Part shown: piece after piece, positions 42,986 through 52,062 of the stretch | Layout of the letters: every line of letters starts with the position of its first letter | Numbering within the stretch: position 1 is the stretch's first letter | Origin: Deltaproteobacteria bacterium | Lineage (GTDB): Bacteria; Acidobacteriota; Thermoanaerobaculia; Multivoradales; JAHZIX01 | Length of the DNA stretch: 64,000 nt | Direction: 5' to 3' | NCBI GenBank assembly: GCA_022601195.1 | Contig: JAHZIX010000029.1 | Location: 372,001 to 436,000 of the forward strand | Made by a program: the position numbers and the translations under genes | Notes under the pieces: model-generated | Told to the model about the DNA's origin: nothing | Seen by the model: the letters and a program-made list of their open reading frames with translations, nothing else | Databases searched by the model: none

Positions 42986-45121
42986 TTGAGGAAGAATCGA
43001 AGGAAGGGTTTCGCCGGTCCTAGGGGACCCATGGCCGCTGAGGCCCTGCGTCTGAATGTACGTTCGGCAGCGTCGCTTCTGACTACAACCCTCCTAAGGG
43101 TGTCCTTCGTCGCGCTGCTGGCTGCGCCACCGGCCTGGGCCGATCTTGAGCCTGATGGGGAGCTTCTCGAGCTGTCTCGAGGTAGTCACCAATCCTCCGC
43201 CTCTAACCTTCGGGGAGATTGGGTGGCGGCCTGGACTGAGAATAATGAAGTCCATGCCCAGGCCTATGAGTCCTCCGGTCAGCCAAGGGGAAATCCGATT
43301 GTGATTCCCACTTTCGGCACCTACCAGCCGAGCGCTGCGGAAGTGGCCATGGACGCCATGGGGAACTTTGCTCTGGCTTGGCGGTACGAGTCGCCAATCT
43401 TACCCACAGACCCCTTTCCCGAACCGATTCAGGTTCAGATGTTCGACTCCGAGGGTAGAGCTCGAGGCGATCGCCTTCTTCCCTTCGTCGATCTTCCCGC
43501 CACAACGGGCTTGCCGGTTCTCGCCATGGATGCTCACGGAGGCCTCGTGGTAGCGGTGATCGGCACCGAGGGTGGGGGCAGAGAGACGATCCTCATGCGC
43601 ACCTTTGATTCCCAGGGCGAGCCCCGCGGGGGAACTTCTCGCATCGATTTGCCGGTTGGGTCGCAGCGCACGAGGCCACAGATCGCCCTCGATCCGCAAG
43701 GCCGTATCGCCGTGGTCTGGGGGCGATACGGCTGTGATGCTTTCACTTGCTTTGACTTTCGGGTGATCGGCCGGGTTTTTGACGCCGACGGGCAGCCTCT
43801 GGGTAGGGAAGTCTTCATCTCTGAAAGCGGCATTGGGTCATCGGTGGCCTGGCATCCCCGCAAAGGCTTCACAGCGATTTGGTATCGCCCTCCCTTCCTG
43901 GATTACAACATCGGCGATCCGACGGTCTTTGCCGTGTGGGGGCAAAGCTTCGACGAAGAGTCCAGGGTTGGGCTTCCCTTTGTGATCGAGAGGGAACGAG
44001 AGGGAAGTATCCTTCCCCGGGAGACCTTCTTCGGCTTGCGCAGTCAGTTGACTTTTTCTGTGGACTTATTGGGCAACGGCTTGGTGGTGTGGCAGTCGGA
44101 TAACTTCAGTCGAGACAGCTCGACTCTGCTGGCTCAATCGTTGGACTCGGAGCTCAGGCCTGAAGGTCCTCGGTTGGAGCTGACTCCTGGGGAGAGCCTT
44201 CGCAGCCGGTTTCCTGTAGCCGTGGCGACGGGGCCAGGTCGGTTCCTCGTCACCTGGACTTCGAGGGAACTCAGCGAGCCCGAAGCGAGGGTGGTGGCCC
44301 AGGGGTTTCGCCGAGCTGAGCAGCCCTGTGGGGCCGACCAAACCCGGCTCTGTCTCCAAGGGGGGCGCTTCGAGGTGACCGGTTCCTACGAAACACCTTC
44401 CGGCGTCACCGGACCGGTGCGATTCGTGACCCTCAGCGACGACAGCAGCTATGTCTGGTTCTTCCAACCGAACAATGTCGAAGCTCTGGTCAAAGTCTTG
44501 GATGGGAGGCCGGTCAACGACCATTTTTGGGTGTTTTCAGGGGGGCTTTCCAACGTCGAGTACTCCTTGAACGTGCGGGACTCCTCTACTGGAGAAGAGA
44601 AGGTCTACACCAACCCCCAGGGAAACTTCAGTAGCTTCGGTGATGTCGCTGCCTTTTTCGATCCTACCGAGGCCCCGCTTTCTCAAGGGGAAGCTGTCGA
44701 TCTTTCTATCGCTTCCTCTTCTAGTGGACCCCGGCAGGAGAATCGAGCCCCAGCCTCAGCCCCAGCCCCGGAAGCGGGTCGCGGTGGGTGTGTGCCAGAT
44801 TCACAGAGTCTCTGTTTTCTCGACCGCCGCTTCCAGGTCAAAGTGTCCAGAGAAGGCCCTCGTGGAGAGCTGGTCCCAGCCCAGGTGGTCCCCCTCACCG
44901 ACCAGACGGGAGCCTTCTGGTTCGGCAATCGCAACAACCTGGAGTTGATCGTCAAAGTTCACGATGGCCGTGTGGTCAATGACAAGTTTTGGGTTTTCTG
45001 GGGAGCTGCTACCCACCAGCGGTACCTGCTGACGGTGACGGACACGGTTTCCCAGGAGGTTTGGAGTCGCGAAAATCCAGCTGGCACCTTCGCTAGCGGA
45101 GCCGATACCGGGGCGTTTTGA
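42986..45121 (+). CDS. exported repeat protein with two copies of the unnamed domain (array gene 2)
   Basis: 711 aa. TTG start with AAGAGGAG 6 nt upstream; an ATG 15 codons later is possible but lacks an SD. Signal region TTLLRVSFVALLAAPPAWA. The propeller-like part repeats phrases such as VQMFDSEGRARGD and MRTFDSQGEPRGG. Domain copies lie at 448-557 and 602-711, with LCLQGGRFEVTGSY and SLCFLDRRFQVKV, VKVLDGRPVNDHFWVF and VKVHDGRVVNDKFWVFWGAA. A Ser/Pro/Ala-rich linker joins them. First copies of genes 1 and 2 resemble each other more than they resemble the second copies, so the domain pair existed before the genes duplicated. Confidence 0.85.
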   Translation: MRKNRRKGFAGPRGPMAAEALRLNVRSAASLLTTTLLRVSFVALLAAPPAWADLEPDGELLELSRGSHQSSASNLRGDWVAAWTENNEVHAQAYESSGQPRGNPIVIPTFGTYQPSAAEVAMDAMGNFALAWRYESPILPTDPFPEPIQVQMFDSEGRARGDRLLPFVDLPATTGLPVLAMDAHGGLVVAVIGTEGGGRETILMRTFDSQGEPRGGTSRIDLPVGSQRTRPQIALDPQGRIAVVWGRYGCDAFTCFDFRVIGRVFDADGQPLGREVFISESGIGSSVAWHPRKGFTAIWYRPPFLDYNIGDPTVFAVWGQSFDEESRVGLPFVIEREREGSILPRETFFGLRSQLTFSVDLLGNGLVVWQSDNFSRDSSTLLAQSLDSELRPEGPRLELTPGESLRSRFPVAVATGPGRFLVTWTSRELSEPEARVVAQGFRRAEQPCGADQTRLCLQGGRFEVTGSYETPSGVTGPVRFVTLSDDSSYVWFFQPNNVEALVKVLDGRPVNDHFWVFSGGLSNVEYSLNVRDSSTGEEKVYTNPQGNFSSFGDVAAFFDPTEAPLSQGEAVDLSIASSSSGPRQENRAPASAPAPEAGRGGCVPDSQSLCFLDRRFQVKVSREGPRGELVPAQVVPLTDQTGAFWFGNRNNLELIVKVHDGRVVNDKFWVFWGAATHQRYLLTVTDTVSQEVWSRENPAGTFASGADTGAF

Positions 45122-45150
45122 GGGTCTTATCTAGGAAAAGGAATTGCGTC

Positions 45151-46518
45151 ATGAGACGAGCAGAAGCGAGTTTTCGGAGTACCTGGGCAGTGGCGCTGTT
45201 GGCGCAGGTTTCGTTGGTGGTCGCTTTGTTTGGGGTCGCTACCTTTCCCGCCTACGGGGATCTTCAAGCCTACTCGGATCCGGAGGCCCTGGGGAAAGGA
45301 GGGGGAGGGTTCGATGTCGCTGTCAACGGCAAGGGAGAGATGGTTGTCGTTCGGAGTACCGGTAACTCGCTCCACGCTCAGAGTTACGACTCCGCAGGGA
45401 GGGCCCAGGGCAATATCGCGGTGATTCCACCGGTCTCTTTGTCTGTACCCCTATTGCCAGCGGTGGCGATGGACCAACAAGGTCGATTCGTTCTGGCCTG
45501 GCGCTACGAGTCGCTTTTTCCTGATCCTAGTCCTCCCATCGGCCATGTCTTTCTCCAGCTCTTCGACGCTGAGGCAAATCCGGTGGGGTCCACTTTTCAG
45601 GCCTTTCCTTTCGATCAGCATGTGTCGGGGTTTCCCCGCCTCGCTATGGCGCCGGATGGTTCGTTTTGGGTCGCCGGCCGGACTGGGGACAGTGGAGACG
45701 CCGGGGTGATCGTTCTGCGTCGCTTCGACTCCCAAGGGAGTCCCATGACGGAATCCCTGCGGGTGAGCGCTCCTACGGAGAATCCCTTTCATTTTCCCCT
45801 CTTGGCCATGGCGCCGGATGGGCGGTTGGCAACCCTCACCAGTGACTGCGAAATCACCTCCTGCACCCATCCGGGTGTGCGAGCTCAGGTATATGGGGCG
45901 TCAGGAGCTCCCTTGGGAGAAGGAGTGGAGTTGACGGATCAAGGCTTGGGCTACGGAGTGGCTTGGGTGCCCGGCCAGGGCTTCGTCGCCTTGTGGAGGC
46001 GACCTTCTCAGCCCGATCTTCCCTTGATACATCAAATCTTTGCCATCGAGGGACGGGCCTTCGGCGAGGACTCGGTGGGCCCAATTTTTGTTGTGAAGGG
46101 AGAGAGCGAAGGAGTCGGAACTCTCTCCCAATATGTCGAGTCCGGAGTAGAGGTTCAGAGTAAGGTGGCTGTCGACTCCTTCGGCAACTTGGTGGTGACA
46201 TGGGAGGAGGAGCTGGATTTCCCGGCGGATTCCGGGATCTATGCTCGTGCTCTCGACTCCCAGCTAGATGTCAACGGTCCCATTGTGGAAGTTTCTTTCG
46301 GTGCCGGTCAGCCGGTCTTCGGGCCGGTGGTGGCCCCCATAGGACCGCGGCGGTTCAACCTGATCTGGGTCTCGGTGCCTGACGGGCAGGGAAGCCACCT
46401 GGTTGGGCAAAAATTCCTGGTCAGTGGCGATGATTGCTTACCCGCCTCGACCTCCTTCTGTCTTCAGCAAGGGCTTCCTTCAGCGACGCCGGTGACGATG
46501 GAGGGAAGTGGTCTTTGA
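45151..46518 (+). CDS. exported repeat protein lacking the C-terminal domain (array gene 3)
   Basis: 455 aa from ATG 45151, with AAAAGGA upstream, aligned with the start of gene 4; an upstream TTG overlapping the previous stop is less likely. Signal peptide VALLAQVSLVVALFGVATFPAYG, then GDLQAYSDPEAL and the propeller-like region (HVFLQLFDAEANPVG, LRRFDSQGSPMTE, CEITSCTHPGVRAQVYGASG). It ends DDCLPASTSFCLQQGLPS and 11 more residues: CxxxxxxCLQ matches the first residues of the C-terminal domain in genes 1-2, and the rest of the domain is gone. Probably a truncated but expressed paralog. Confidence 0.83.
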   Translation: MRRAEASFRSTWAVALLAQVSLVVALFGVATFPAYGDLQAYSDPEALGKGGGGFDVAVNGKGEMVVVRSTGNSLHAQSYDSAGRAQGNIAVIPPVSLSVPLLPAVAMDQQGRFVLAWRYESLFPDPSPPIGHVFLQLFDAEANPVGSTFQAFPFDQHVSGFPRLAMAPDGSFWVAGRTGDSGDAGVIVLRRFDSQGSPMTESLRVSAPTENPFHFPLLAMAPDGRLATLTSDCEITSCTHPGVRAQVYGASGAPLGEGVELTDQGLGYGVAWVPGQGFVALWRRPSQPDLPLIHQIFAIEGRAFGEDSVGPIFVVKGESEGVGTLSQYVESGVEVQSKVAVDSFGNLVVTWEEELDFPADSGIYARALDSQLDVNGPIVEVSFGAGQPVFGPVVAPIGPRRFNLIWVSVPDGQGSHLVGQKFLVSGDDCLPASTSFCLQQGLPSATPVTMEGSGL

Positions 46519-46548
46519 CTCGGATCACAAAGGAAAAGGATTTGGCTG

Positions 46549-47865
46549 ATGAGGCGTGTAGAAAGAAGTTTCTGGAGAAACTGGACCGTGGACTTGTTGG
46601 TACTAGCCCTATGGGTGGTGGTCCTGTTCGGGGCTGTTACGTTTCCCGCCTACGGGGACCTTTTGGCCTACTCGGATCCGAAAGGCCTGGCGAAGCGGGG
46701 GTTCGGGGTAAACATGGCTTCCAACGCTCCTGGGGAAGTAGTGGTCGTGTGGGAATCTGGCAGTTCGCTCCTCGCCCAGGGCTTCGACTCCTCAGGTGAA
46801 CCGCGGGGAGTCGTTGCAGAGATCCCCCTCGTCTCCATTTCTTCTCCGAGGTTGCCAGCCGTCGGGATAGATGATCGAGGTCGGTTTGCCCTCGCGTGGC
46901 GCTACGAGACGATCTTCTCTGATCCGGGCGGTCCCATCGGTTCGTTCTTTCTCCAGCTCTTCGATGCCCAGGCCAATCCTGTCAGCGATATCTTTCAACC
47001 GTTTGCCTTCGAGCTGCCGGTGTCGGAGTATCCGAGTCTCGTCATGGCTGGGGATGGATCTTTCTGGGTCGCTGCGCGGGATGGGGTCATGGGCAGCGAG
47101 GCCAGCATCTTTCTTCGAGGCTTCGATTCCCAAGGGAATCCACTTACCGAGCCCCTGCAGGTGAGTTCTCCCACTCAGCGTCCCTCCCAGGCTCCTTTGC
47201 TAGCCCAGGCACCGGACGGCCGACTCGCCGTGCTCACTAGTGATTGCCACTACCCAACTTGCACCCATCCGAGTCTGCGCGCTCAGTTTCTCGATGCTCT
47301 CGGGGCTCCGCTAGGGGAGGCTCTGGAGATTACAGATCAAGGGTTTGGCTACGGATTGGCCTGGGTGCCTGGTCAGGGATTTGTCGCCCTCTGGTTGCGG
47401 CCAGCAGATCCCGAGCTGCCCATGCGGCACCAAGCCTTCGCTCTGGAAGGGCGAGTCTTTAGTGAGGCTTCCCTCGGCGCTGTTTTTACGGTGAAGGGAG
47501 AAAGCGACGGTGAAGGTGTTCTTTTCTTCGACGCCGACACAGGTTTGGGGCTCGGGGGCAAGGTGGCTGTCGACTCCTTGGGCAACCTTGTAGTGGCCTG
47601 GGAAGAGGTGCTAGTCCCCCTTACCGAGTCCGGGGTTTATGCTCGTGCCCTCAATGCCCAATGGCAAGCCCAGGGACCCATTGTGGAGATTTCTGCTGGC
47701 TCTGGCCAGCGAGCTCGACGTCCGGCAGTGGCCTCGTTAGGGCCGGGGCGGTTCAGTTTGGCCTGGTCGGTGATTTCCATTCCCTTCCGAATTCACCTCT
47801 TCGAGCAGAAGTTTCTGGTTACCGACGACGATTGTTTGCCGGCTTCGACCGCCTTGTGCCCATAG
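46549..47865 (+). CDS. exported repeat protein lacking the C-terminal domain (array gene 4)
   Basis: 438 aa. ATG with AAAAGGA upstream. It is the closest relative of gene 3 throughout (VLFGAVTFPAYGDLLAYSDP, FFLQLFDAQANPVSD, CHYPTCTHPSLRAQFLDALG). It stops at CLPASTALCP followed by TAG, at the first cysteines of the lost domain. The next 16 codons after the TAG stay in frame and still match the tail of gene 3 (VTMEGSG, then a stop), so a new stop codon shortened an already truncated gene. Confidence 0.83.
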   Translation: MRRVERSFWRNWTVDLLVLALWVVVLFGAVTFPAYGDLLAYSDPKGLAKRGFGVNMASNAPGEVVVVWESGSSLLAQGFDSSGEPRGVVAEIPLVSISSPRLPAVGIDDRGRFALAWRYETIFSDPGGPIGSFFLQLFDAQANPVSDIFQPFAFELPVSEYPSLVMAGDGSFWVAARDGVMGSEASIFLRGFDSQGNPLTEPLQVSSPTQRPSQAPLLAQAPDGRLAVLTSDCHYPTCTHPSLRAQFLDALGAPLGEALEITDQGFGYGLAWVPGQGFVALWLRPADPELPMRHQAFALEGRVFSEASLGAVFTVKGESDGEGVLFFDADTGLGLGGKVAVDSLGNLVVAWEEVLVPLTESGVYARALNAQWQAQGPIVEISAGSGQRARRPAVASLGPGRFSLAWSVISIPFRIHLFEQKFLVTDDDCLPASTALCP

Positions 47866-47916
47866 CAGTCGCTGCCGCCAGCAAGACAGGTGACGATGGA
47901 GGGAAGTGGCTACTGA
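47866..47916 (+). pseudogene. in-frame relic of the gene 4 C-terminal tail
   Basis: After the TAG at 47863-47865 the frame continues for 16 codons to a TGA at 47914-47916, with GTGACGATGGAGGGAAGTGG identical to the end of gene 3 at the same distance. This shows a nonsense change in gene 4 after duplication. The remaining 180 nt before the next gene hold no feature I can support. Confidence 0.7.
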
Positions 47917-48099
47917 TCCTGAAACACCTAGGCTAAGGTCGGGGAGAAAAGTGACAGAGCCCACCCCGACAACCCTTCGCACCCGATTCGGGCATCCAGC
48001 GAGGAGCCAGGCCGAGAGTCCGATCAAGAGGCCGATCGATAGGTAGTCGGTGGCAAAGGTCCATCGATAAAACTAGTGCTAGCAACCGGCAGACGGCGT

Positions 48100-48105
48100 T
48101 ACCAT
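48100..48105 (+). promoter_or_regulatory. -10 box of a probable leaderless promoter
   Basis: TACCAT is followed by 6 nt (AGCGCC) and the ATG at 48112. No SD is present. Confidence 0.5.
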
Positions 48106-48111
48106 AGCGCC

Positions 48112-48903
48112 ATGAAGAAGATTACCCTATTCCGACTTTGCTTCCCTGTTCTACTCCTTTTCTCCCTGGCGGCTCTTCCGGCTACGGCCGAGAAGGTCCA
48201 GCGCCTCGATATCGTTGATCGGGCCATTGAGTTCCATGGCGGGGCTCTGTACCGCGGCTCTGAGGTTCGTCTTCGTGTCAGCTCCCGCTCCGGTGGTTTC
48301 CAAGTGGTTTCCACAGTGGACGGCGACTCTTTCGAGCATGTGGTTAGCGGCAAGCTCCGCAGTGGCGTGGTGCGCAAGGTACGCCAGACCAATACGAGCC
48401 TCGAGCAATGGAACGATGGTGAGCCAGTGGAGCTCGATGACGATGGCCGACGTCGCGCTCAGAGCTTCGTGGAGGCGCGAGTCTATTTCTCCTTTCTTCC
48501 CTACGGCCTCAATGACGAGAACACTTGGAAAGAAGACCAAGGTCTAGAGGACTGGGATGGCCGCAAACTGCATCGGGTGAAAGTGACCTTTGAGGCCGGT
48601 TCCAGCAATAGCGCTCACGACGAATACGTTTTCTGGTTCGACTCGGAGAGCGGTCGCCTAGAGCAGTACGCATATAGCTTTGGAACCGGAAGGGACAACG
48701 GCGGCCTCCGCTTCAGGCCCCTCTCCGAATATCGGCGAGTCGGTGGCATTCTCTTTTTTGATGCTACGAATCTGGGAGTGGATGGCTCCGGAGAGCTTCG
48801 CGTCGATCAGATCACGCCGGCCTATGTGAAAGAAAAAATGGAACACGTTTCTTTCGTCAACCTGACGGGGCTCAAGGTGAAACCCGTGGTGGCGGAACGG
48901 TAG
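48112..48903 (+). CDS. exported DUF6503-like protein
   Basis: 263 aa. ATG 48112 directly starts a signal peptide (FRLCFPVLLLFSLAALPATA). The mature protein is beta-rich: VDRAIEFHGG near the start, then LPYGLNDENTWKE, WDGRKLHRVKVTF, DEYVFWFDSESGRLEQYAYS and a closing strand region. This matches DUF6503 proteins (resembling the LolA/outer-membrane-lipoprotein-carrier fold), found mostly in Bacteroidetes and some other phyla. Function is unknown; lipid or lipoprotein binding is only a fold-based guess. No operon partners: array gene 4 ends 246 nt upstream and a convergent sigma gene ends 44 nt downstream. Confidence 0.78.
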   Translation: MKKITLFRLCFPVLLLFSLAALPATAEKVQRLDIVDRAIEFHGGALYRGSEVRLRVSSRSGGFQVVSTVDGDSFEHVVSGKLRSGVVRKVRQTNTSLEQWNDGEPVELDDDGRRRAQSFVEARVYFSFLPYGLNDENTWKEDQGLEDWDGRKLHRVKVTFEAGSSNSAHDEYVFWFDSESGRLEQYAYSFGTGRDNGGLRFRPLSEYRRVGGILFFDATNLGVDGSGELRVDQITPAYVKEKMEHVSFVNLTGLKVKPVVAER

Positions 48904-48947
48904 CCTCTGGTTGTAACAGGGGAGATCGACAGAAATCCGCAGGGCAG

Positions 48948-50186
48948 CTATCCCTTACGAAGTTTGGCGAGTTGACTTTTCAAGTGAAGCCGCTCCGCTG
49001 GAGTCCGGGCCAGCTCCCAGGCCCGGTTCCATTCTCGGCGGGCGGCGTCGGTCTCACCGAGATCCAGCCATAGCTGGCCGCGAACTCCGTGGAAATGGAA
49101 GGTGCCGTCGAGGTGCTCGGCGAGGGGTTCCACCAAAGCCAGTGCAGCTCTCGGGCCTCTTGCCTCCCGTACTGCTACAGCTCGGTTGAGAGTGACCACC
49201 GGTGAGGGAGCTAGACTTTCTAGGGCTCCGTATAGGCGGTCGATCTCATCCCAATCTGTGGCCGCTGCCTGCGGCGCCCAGGAGTGCACGGCGGCGATGG
49301 CGGCTTGTACTTGGAACGGCCCCGGCACCCCCTTGCGGAGGGCTTTTTCGACCAGTACCTGCCCTTCCGCCATGAGCTCCCTTTGCCACAGTCGCCGATC
49401 TTGGTCCGACAGCAGAATGATCTCGCCATCGGCACCCAGGCGAGCTCGGTAGCGGGAATGTTGGAGAAGGCACAGGGCGAGTAGGCCCATGACTTCCGGG
49501 TCCGCTGGGATGGCCCGCAATAATATGCGAGCTAAGCGAATCGCCTCCTCGCAGAGGTTCCGTCTTAGGTGAGCGTCCCCGCCAGTAGCGCTATAGCCTT
49601 CGTTGAAGAGCAGATAGATCATCGTTCGCACGGTGGGAATACGCTCATGGCGCTCAGCTGCCGTTGGGGGACCGTAGTTGGCCTCAGCGGCGATGAGGCG
49701 CCGCTTGGCTCGAGTGATTCGTTGCTCGAGAGCCTTGGGTTGGATAAGAAGTGCCTGGGCGATTTCGGGTACGGTGAGGCCGGCCACCACTTTCAGAGCC
49801 AAGGCGATCTGGTGCTCCGGGGCCAAGGCTGGATGGCAGCAGATCAAGAACAGACGGAGTACGTCATCATCGAAGAGACCTTGATCGAGGCTGGCGATCC
49901 AGTGCCTCTCCGGGTGACCTCGATGGGACTCCAATAGGTCCTCCGGCGGCAAGGCTTCACCGCGTCGCCGTCGAGCCGAATCGATTCCCGCATTGCGGCC
50001 CACCAGAATCAGCCAGGCGATAGGGTTCTTGGGGAGTCCATGGGTCCTCCATGAATTCAGAGCTCGAAGACAAGCCTCCTGGAAAGCTTCCTCACTGGCG
50101 TCGAGATCTCGCAGGGAACGCAGTAGCGCCGCCATCACCCGTGGGCGAGCTTCAGCTAGCGCAGTGCTCAAGGCGGCTTCCTCCAT
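48948..50186 (-). CDS. ECF sigma factor with C-terminal TPR-like domain (ECF42 type)
   Basis: 412 aa, about twice the size of a minimal ECF factor. Region 2 (about 10-80: AFQEACLRALNSWRTHGLPK, NPIAWLILVGRNAGID), region 4 (about 105-165: FLICCHPALAPEHQIALALK, VVAGLTVPEIAQALLIQP) and a 240-residue DUF6596/TPR-like C-terminal domain (TMIYLLFNEGYSATGGDAHL, LNRAVAVREARGPRAALALV). This architecture and the DGPF gene 7 nt upstream identify the ECF42 kind, which has no classical anti-sigma factor and is thought to be governed by its own C-terminal domain and DGPF partners. A second module of the same kind lies at 52063. Confidence 0.92.
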   Translation of the reverse strand: MEEAALSTALAEARPRVMAALLRSLRDLDASEEAFQEACLRALNSWRTHGLPKNPIAWLILVGRNAGIDSARRRRGEALPPEDLLESHRGHPERHWIASLDQGLFDDDVLRLFLICCHPALAPEHQIALALKVVAGLTVPEIAQALLIQPKALEQRITRAKRRLIAAEANYGPPTAAERHERIPTVRTMIYLLFNEGYSATGGDAHLRRNLCEEAIRLARILLRAIPADPEVMGLLALCLLQHSRYRARLGADGEIILLSDQDRRLWQRELMAEGQVLVEKALRKGVPGPFQVQAAIAAVHSWAPQAAATDWDEIDRLYGALESLAPSPVVTLNRAVAVREARGPRAALALVEPLAEHLDGTFHFHGVRGQLWLDLGETDAARREWNRAWELARTPAERLHLKSQLAKLRKG

Positions 50187-50193
50187 GAGCTTT

Positions 50194-50553
50194 TCAGCGC
50201 ACGCCCGGGTCGAACCAAGTCACGGGTCGGATTTCGAGGCTACAGCTTCCCAAAGGGAGCATTGCGGCTTTCTCGATGGCCTCCTCCAGACAACAACAGT
50301 CGAAAAGGTAGAAGCCCACCAGTTGCTCTTTGGTTTCGGCGAAAGGTCCATCCGTGACCAAAGGCTTGGCGTCCCCCTTTCGCACGGTCACCGCCGCCGT
50401 GCTCGGCATGAGGCGGGCGACCGGACCGAGGGTTCCGGATCGGCGCAGGTCGTCCTGCAAAGCCTGATGCTTGCCAAGCTGCTGGCGTGTTTGTTCCTCG
50501 GTGTGACGATCCACTACGGCTTCGTTGTCATAGATCAGAATGGAATAGAGCAT
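50194..50553 (-). CDS. YCII-related (DGPF) protein
   Basis: 119 aa. GGAGG 4 nt before ATG. The DGPF signature VTDGPFAETKEQLVGFYLFD is at about 67-86, with an N-terminal MLYSILIYDNEA strand. DGPF proteins are the hallmark partners of ECF42 sigma factors; a sigma gene follows after 7 nt. Fold is the YCII/dimeric alpha-beta barrel. Activity unknown. Three cysteines in a row (FDCCCLEEA) are unusual for this family. Confidence 0.92.
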   Translation of the reverse strand: MLYSILIYDNEAVVDRHTEEQTRQQLGKHQALQDDLRRSGTLGPVARLMPSTAAVTVRKGDAKPLVTDGPFAETKEQLVGFYLFDCCCLEEAIEKAAMLPLGSCSLEIRPVTWFDPGVR

Positions 50554-50695
50554 CGGACCTCCAAGGGTTTCTAAGATAGCGCTTCCGGTCGGTCTCTCTC
50601 AAACGCCTGTCCGTCGCGGTTCGATCGGTTTTTGGGGGAATAGGATGTCGCGACCCATCAGGGCTTCGGCAGCTCCTTGACGGGCCGCTGGGGAG

Positions 50696-51064
50696 TTAGG
50701 GAGCCTGGTAGCGAATCAAGGCGACGGAAGCACCGGTGGGATCTTGGAGTACGACGATGCGCCCGACTCCGGGTGCATCGAAAGGCTCCGTCAGCACTTG
50801 ACCGCCAGCTTTCCGGGCGATCTCGGTGCGAGTGTCCACGTCGTCCACAGTGATGTAAGGAAGCCATTGTTGGCCCGGTTTGTCGACGAAACCACCGATG
50901 GGCTTATCTCCCAAGGAGATCCCTGCATACTGAGAGCCATCTTGCAGGGGCATCTCCAAAGGGTTCCAGCCGATCACCTGGCGGTAGAACGATTGGGCGC
51001 GGGCTACATCCTCACTGTGATGCTCCATCCAGCTGAAGGCTCCGTGGGTTTGAGTTGGGTCCAT
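50696..51064 (-). CDS. VOC (glyoxalase/bleomycin-resistance fold) protein
   Basis: 122 aa. ATG 51064 with AGGAGG upstream; the longer frame upstream is unsupported. One VOC domain of two beta-alpha-beta-beta-beta units: GAFSWMEHHSEDVARAQSFY, then QWLPYITVDDVDTRTEIARK, and PFDAPGVGRIVVLQDPTGAS at the end. A candidate metal ligand is His15 with a late Gln or Glu, but the substrate cannot be told. It is 143 nt upstream of the DGPF gene on the same strand; VOC proteins are frequent members of ECF42/DGPF regulons, so co-regulation is plausible. Confidence 0.9.
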   Translation of the reverse strand: MDPTQTHGAFSWMEHHSEDVARAQSFYRQVIGWNPLEMPLQDGSQYAGISLGDKPIGGFVDKPGQQWLPYITVDDVDTRTEIARKAGGQVLTEPFDAPGVGRIVVLQDPTGASVALIRYQAP

Positions 51065-51335
51065 TGCTTGTTGTCCTCCTAGTGGGGCCGCGGCATTGCG
51101 ACCTCTCCAAGGACGGTTGGAACCCAGGTCAACCGACAGCCTCCATGAAATTTCCTTACGGAGTTTGGGACCCGATATTCGACCAACTCCATCTCTCCGC
51201 GTTCCCACCGCTGCGGAGGCCCAGTTACCGGTATATGCTTCGTAGGAAGAACTAAATGAAGAGAGGGGGCGGTGTGTCCCTCTCCTACAGGTTTTTGGGG
51301 TTATTGGGGAATGGCTCGAAGGGAAGACGAGTGAG

Positions 51336-51878
51336 ATGATGGAAGAGAGTCCGATTTCTTCGGCTGAGGAGCTTCAGGAGTCTCCCGTAGACCAGACTCG
51401 CCCTTTCTTCGAGGTCTCTCCCGTCAAGCTAGCGGTCCTGTGTTTTTTTACTCTGCACCTATATACCGTCTATTGGTTCTATCAGAATTGGAAGACTCGT
51501 CAGGTAGAAGGCGATGACGTTAGCCCGATTCTGCGAACCTTGTTCAACCCAGTCTTTTTTCCTTTTCTTGCCCTGAGAGTCCGAGACAAGAGTCGGTTTC
51601 ACGATTTCGAGGTGCAATTCAGCCCGGTCGCCCTAGCGATCCTGTACTTCCTCATCAATCTCAGCTTCAACTTGCCAGATCCCCAATGGCTGGTGAGTAA
51701 CCTCGCCTTCGTACCTCTGGCCTTGCTGCAAACCGATATCAACAAGCTCCATCGGCAATTGGGTTTCGGGCCGGAAGCCCCAACTTTGAACCGAGTCGAG
51801 GCCCTGCTTCTCGGAGTTGGAGCCGTGTTCTGGGTGCGGGCGATGATGCGAATCTTCTCCGGCGATGCCGGTCTCTAG
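51336..51878 (+). CDS. small integral membrane protein (DUF4234-like)
   Basis: 180 aa. Two adjacent ATGs; the first is used. A cytoplasmic N-terminus of about 28 residues precedes VSPVKLAVLCFFTLHLYTVY and WFYQNWKTR, a Lys-Leu / Tyr-Trp-Phe / Asn-Trp pattern typical of small DUF4234-like membrane proteins. Further TM helices lie at about 85-105, 118-135 and 155-172. Function unknown. It stands between the two ECF/DGPF modules, 272 nt after the divergent VOC gene, and is not obviously in either operon. Confidence 0.78.
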   Translation: MMEESPISSAEELQESPVDQTRPFFEVSPVKLAVLCFFTLHLYTVYWFYQNWKTRQVEGDDVSPILRTLFNPVFFPFLALRVRDKSRFHDFEVQFSPVALAILYFLINLSFNLPDPQWLVSNLAFVPLALLQTDINKLHRQLGFGPEAPTLNRVEALLLGVGAVFWVRAMMRIFSGDAGL

Positions 51879-52062
51879 CTTCGGTCCCGGACAATATCTC
51901 TAGTACCTCTAGTCTCTTTTTTTGAGCTCTCTTCTCTTTCTTGTCCCCTCGCCTAGGGCCGGTTCGTCATCTTTACAAAGACGAACTCTGAGGGCATTTT
52001 TGGGACCCTCTCTTCATGGGCCTCCCTGGGAGGTCGAGTAACTGAACTAGGAGAAACGACAG

